Below are positions 32,622 to 36,010 of a stretch of DNA of 36,010 nucleotides, piece after piece (the stretch's first letter is position 1; the number at the start of each line of letters is the position of its first letter). Source of the DNA: Saksenaea vasiformis B4078 (Eukaryota > Mucoromycota > Mucoromycetes > Mucorales > Saksenaeaceae); assembly GCA_000697055.1 (NCBI GenBank), contig JNDT01001417.1, forward strand, positions 1 to 36,010. The letters are read 5' to 3'. The notes below the pieces were generated by a model, which saw only the letters and a list, made by a program, of their open reading frames with translations, was not told the DNA's origin and ran no database searches. The translations under genes were made by a program, and so were the position numbers.

Positions 32622-34808
32622 TTATGCTTCCATCCCCGGCGTCTCCCCATAATACTGATCCACCAACTTATTAGCGAAAGTATAAAGCTCGGGATCCGGC
32701 GCGGGGGTGACAGCTGCCAATGCATCCATGCAAGATGGCGTGTTGTCCAGGATCTCTTTACCCTATGAACGAAGTTAAAGAATGTTTCTTAAATGTGTCT
32801 AAGTATAATGATCTACCTTGTTGACTCGTACTAGTACCAGTTCAACGTAAGAAAGTCCGACTTTGATCAATTCCGCATCTTGAGAGCGAATAAGATCCAA
32901 AAATGCTGTATAATTATAGCAAATAAGCCGACGTCCTTATTTGATGGTCCTCACCTGGCAAGAGCTGTCGGTGAGGTAATGCTTGCATGTGTCGCTCTCC
33001 ATGGGCTGCGATATTCATAAGACAAAAAGCAGCCTACAAGACCGAGTTAGCACAAACTCTTTATACCTGTTGCGCCTTACTCCTTTTCGGATGTCATATG
33101 CACTGTGCGAGACCAAATCGGTCAAGTGAGGAATGACGTTCGCATCTTCCACGGCTTGGATAACATCCGGATGCTGACTGCAAGTACAACAATGTATGTG
33201 AGCCTATCTGTCACCCACATACACGCAGTCCACAAAGAACAAAAAATGACGTACGATGCTGTAATATTCGAGAGAACCCATAAAGCTTCCTTCTTCACAA
33301 CCCTGATGATATCGATCTTTATACATATACGCACTTCGTTCTAGTTCCGCTTACCTGCGGTCTGAGTATGTCAGTCGAATGATGGTTGAAATGAAGTTTT
33401 CTTGTTGTAGTAAAAGTTCAATATATTCATCTGGTCCTCCTGCAAGGTTTCCTAGTGTTCTCAGCACAGGGAGTACCTCAGGTCCTTTCTCTGCCAAAAT
33501 TTCCAAATCCTTTACCTGTGTCATTCTTATTAGTATGTGCGTCATCATCCTTTTGGTTGGTACCAATGGTGACGAAAAGCCCTCTTGCATAATCTCCTGT
33601 CGGAATTGTTCACTACCAGCTGTCAAGTAGCTCATCACCCAACAAATTTCGGTAATTGTATCGGTCTAGCTCATGATAAGGAGAACGGTAATATAGCTCA
33701 CCCATGGTTACCGTCTCATCGACCAAGTGTCGTAGCAACTTCTTGGAAATACCAGCTGTCATAAATTCTTGCAACTGGCCCTCTTGACCCCTGGCTAGAT
33801 TTGCTAGAGCAAAACAAGCAGATTGAACCAGGCGTGGGTCCTACGAATAGAAAGTATCAAAACAAATGTAGTATGTATACATTTCAACGGTTACATTTGA
33901 ATCAAGCATCCTCACAAGAGGTTTGATAGCGCCATTGTTTCTTATTGTTTGCCGGATTTCGTCATCCTCATCTGTCATATCACCTAGATCTTCTGCTGCC
34001 ATATTACCTAGAGCACCAGCAGCCAAATCACGCAAGTTCTTTTCCCGTATCAGTAGGAATAAACCAATGAAATGTTCCCATCCTACCATATTGTCGCTAT
34101 CTAGGAATGAAATGAGGTATGGCACAGTGGAAATAGACTTGATCCACAAATTGTAAGGGCCCGCAGCGATATCTACATAAAGTGGTAAGTCTTGCGGCTT
34201 TCGGCATTCATTAGATTTCTATATACTCGAAATAGTCTGAAGTGCTTGCATCTGCTCATCGGACTCTGTTCCTGAGAGCATATGCTATACAGAATTGCTG
34301 TTTAGCACCAGAAAGTCTATGTTTGGCACCCGACGTACAGTAAGCGTTTCAATACAGTCACCTTGTGTGATATAATCGATCAACGCTTGAGCAGGTTCCA
34401 AAACAAACTTCCCAAGAGACTGAGCCGCATCTAGTCGCACTTTCTTCTCTGTACTTTTGAGGTCTTGCGCCATTGCTTGAACCTGAGACGTAGTAAGGCG
34501 GTAATAAGGATCAATATCCTCTATCATTATTACAGAAATAAGTCCACACACATATAAATTGGCAAAGAATTGTTACCATCATGTTCATTGCGCTCTTCAT
34601 CTTCAGGCTCTGACTCGCCCGCGCTTTGTTGTTCCTCTCGTCGTGTCAAATGACGGAAGCGTTTGGCAGTGATTAGCTGTTCACGATGTTTCTTTCGCAA
34701 TGATTCATTAATAGCAACTCGTCTCCTGTGTAGCTCCTCAGGAGTTCGTGAAATACTGGTACGCTTATAAAGCGCACGATGGTCATTTTTGTTATTATTC
34801 TCTTCCAT
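32622..34808 (-). CDS. Divergent importin-alpha (IBB plus armadillo repeats)
   Basis: Eleven exons: 34808-34577, 34520-34339, 34284-34227, 34172-33895, 33840-33712, 33665-33355, 33302-33255, 33177-33081, 33033-32955, 32905-32817 and 32762-32622; introns are 46-77 bp. The product is 547 aa, the normal importin-alpha length. Residues about 20-55 form a basic importin-beta-binding stretch (RRRVAINESLRKKHR...TAKRFRHLTRR). Armadillo repeats follow, seen as LQTISNIAAG, AAGALGNMAAE, FALANLARG, CWVMSYLTAG, LRTLGNLAGG, KKEALWVLSNITAS and FCLMNIAAHGE. The C-terminus is LVDQYYGETPGMEA. Importin-alpha links nuclear cargo to importin-beta. In this protein the W-x-x-x-N cargo array is largely lost, kept fully only in WVLSN. 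From memory it resembles the divergent plant IMPA9/animal TMCO6-like branch more than conventional fungal Srp1; that placement is inference. The donor at 33711 was preferred over a GTGAGC 6 nt further because it keeps phase. Confidence 0.9.
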
Positions 34809-36010
34809 GAATTTCAATATAAAGCGAGTGAGAAAAAAGAACGGTTTCAGTGGGAAAACATCAGAAGATTCATGCAAAAAGCTCAGACAGCGGTCACAAC
34901 GTCCCAAGCATGAACTTTTTGGACGATGAAGCAGAGTGGAAAATTTGAAGCGTGACGGTTTTGAGTTTTTGCCGCCCTTGCGTTTTTCTCAAATACTTGA
35001 CCGCTCGTCGATGGTTTAGTTTAGCGATAGTAAGCCCAGAAGACCAGTAACCAGATTCGCTCATATTAAGTGAGTCGCGGTGATTAATAAAAACAACACG
35101 GGTTCTTCCCACAGAAACCAGATACACTTTTATATTGTCTAAACATCGCTGTTAAGCTCAACCGAATTGCCTCACGCTAAGTCGATTTGCGTGTAATTTT
35201 GCGTCGAATGAGGTTTTTTTTTGCGCAGGCCAATGGCATTAAATTTGCGTTGTCTGGGAATGAATTTTACAGCAGCCGTTGTGGCACCCTTCAGGACGCA
35301 TCATTCGTTCGATCATGCAAAGATGACGGAGGAAGGCTCACAAATGTCCCATTACCTATATACATGCATACGGTAATAACTATTAACCATTGTTAGCTGA
35401 TGTCCTCTACGTTGCAGATATCGAAGTTGTAAGATGACTTTATACGGTATATATATACGCTACGACAAACAGCAAAGGTGCTTGAGTATAGTAAACAATG
35501 ACGAGAGACAGCAAAAAAAGCAGGATTTAATGGCGGAATAGGCATTGGAACTGCGAAGTATCATCATTAAAATTCACAACGAGAATAAAGGTGCAGCAGT
35601 GCTACAGATAGGTCTCCATGACCTTGTGTGTGGATTGGCCCTGGTTAGCGACGATATTGTACTCCATACCATTTGTATATATTTGCTCTCCGCATACAGA
35701 CGTATTCATATAAAAGGACGGGATTCTAAACCTAGGATCCCTACGTTTTTACCAAACAAAGACGGTACTTACCATTCCGGATGAAAGGCCATTATATCGT
35801 GATGGATAACGCACCAATACACCCTCCAGAATCTGTTCGCAATCTGATTTAACATTTGATCAGTCTTTTGATTGGCAGAACACGTATTTTCTTTAAAGTG
35901 GATGAAAAACCAGGATAACTTTTTCCTCTTTTTCCATTTTACCTTTCTTCCACTTTTCCACGACATGTCATTGCTTGAGGATTTGCTTTCCTGTTTGCCG
36001 ATTATTCATC
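34809..36010. other. Right-edge region with importin-alpha promoter and transposase scrap
   Basis: The first few hundred bases are the expected promoter and leader of the importin-alpha gene. Apart from the transposase fragment at 35775-35852, no gene is recognised. The region may belong to a longer element continuing past the window. Confidence 0.5.
35775..35852 (+). pseudogene. Fragment of a DDE-type transposase
   Basis: Frame from 35775 reads FRMKGHYIVMDNAPIH, then PPESVRNLI and a stop. MKG-x-Y-x-V-M-D-N-A-P-I-H is the strand around the second catalytic Asp of IS630/Tc1-superfamily (DDE_3) transposases common in Mucorales. The expected YLPPYSP...NPIE region is not found after the stop, and no upstream domain was recognised. 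It is a different family from the relic at 30583. Confidence 0.72.

Noticed and set aside
34894..35127. Minus-strand frame upstream of importin-alpha
   Set aside because: Low-information sequence in the expected promoter; it does not splice in phase to the IBB exon in any obvious way.

Overview
The window looks like nuclear DNA of a filamentous fungus, most likely an early-diverging one (Mucoromycota, Mucorales-like). This rests on many short introns (46-77 bp) with GTAAG/GTGAG-type donors and CTAAC/CTGAC-like branch sites, AT-rich intergenic DNA, and a fungal gene set: a Ytp1-family membrane protein, a mitochondrial Rieske protein, a short PAS protein, a Git3/cAMP-receptor-like GPCR and a PLDc_N small membrane protein. 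The genus cannot be named from the sequence alone. No bacterial-style operon, CRISPR array, rRNA gene or convincing tRNA gene was seen.

Layout. 1-2375: gene-free, with two diverged copies of a repeat, the first carrying a near-perfect 99-nt palindrome. 2376-7832: three genes in a row on the minus strand (Ytp1-like; Rieske iron-sulfur protein of complex III; an Lnt-like carbon-nitrogen hydrolase). 7833-14697: gene-poor, with decayed repeats. 14698-15765: two-finger C2H2 protein (+). 17492-18313: tandem-PAS protein (-). 18314-23336: gene-poor, with a 244-bp inverted repeat. 23337-26647: PLDc_N small membrane protein and an ankyrin-repeat protein (+). 27949-29294: GPCR (+). 29295-31517: repeat-rich, with a decayed Tc1/mariner transposase. 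31518-32436: class I glutamine amidotransferase (+), convergent with a divergent importin-alpha (32622-34808, -). The right edge holds a second transposase fragment.

Exon structures were worked out by hand. Every internal junction keeps phase, and conserved motifs cross the junctions, for example the Rieske C-T-H-L-G-C box, the GATase GWE to MGY junction and the importin-alpha armadillo motifs. Weak points are the Lnt-like N-terminus, GPCR exon 2 and the exact 5' ends of several genes.

The genes do not form a pathway. Two of the first three are organelle or membrane proteins, and the rest are regulators (zinc finger, PAS, GPCR, nuclear import). The strongest material for a second look is the hairpin repeat, the ungapped inverted repeat whose differences are almost all transitions, the eukaryotic Lnt-like enzyme, the importin-alpha with a degenerate Trp/Asn array, and the Tc1 relic whose catalytic acidic position appears replaced by a stop.
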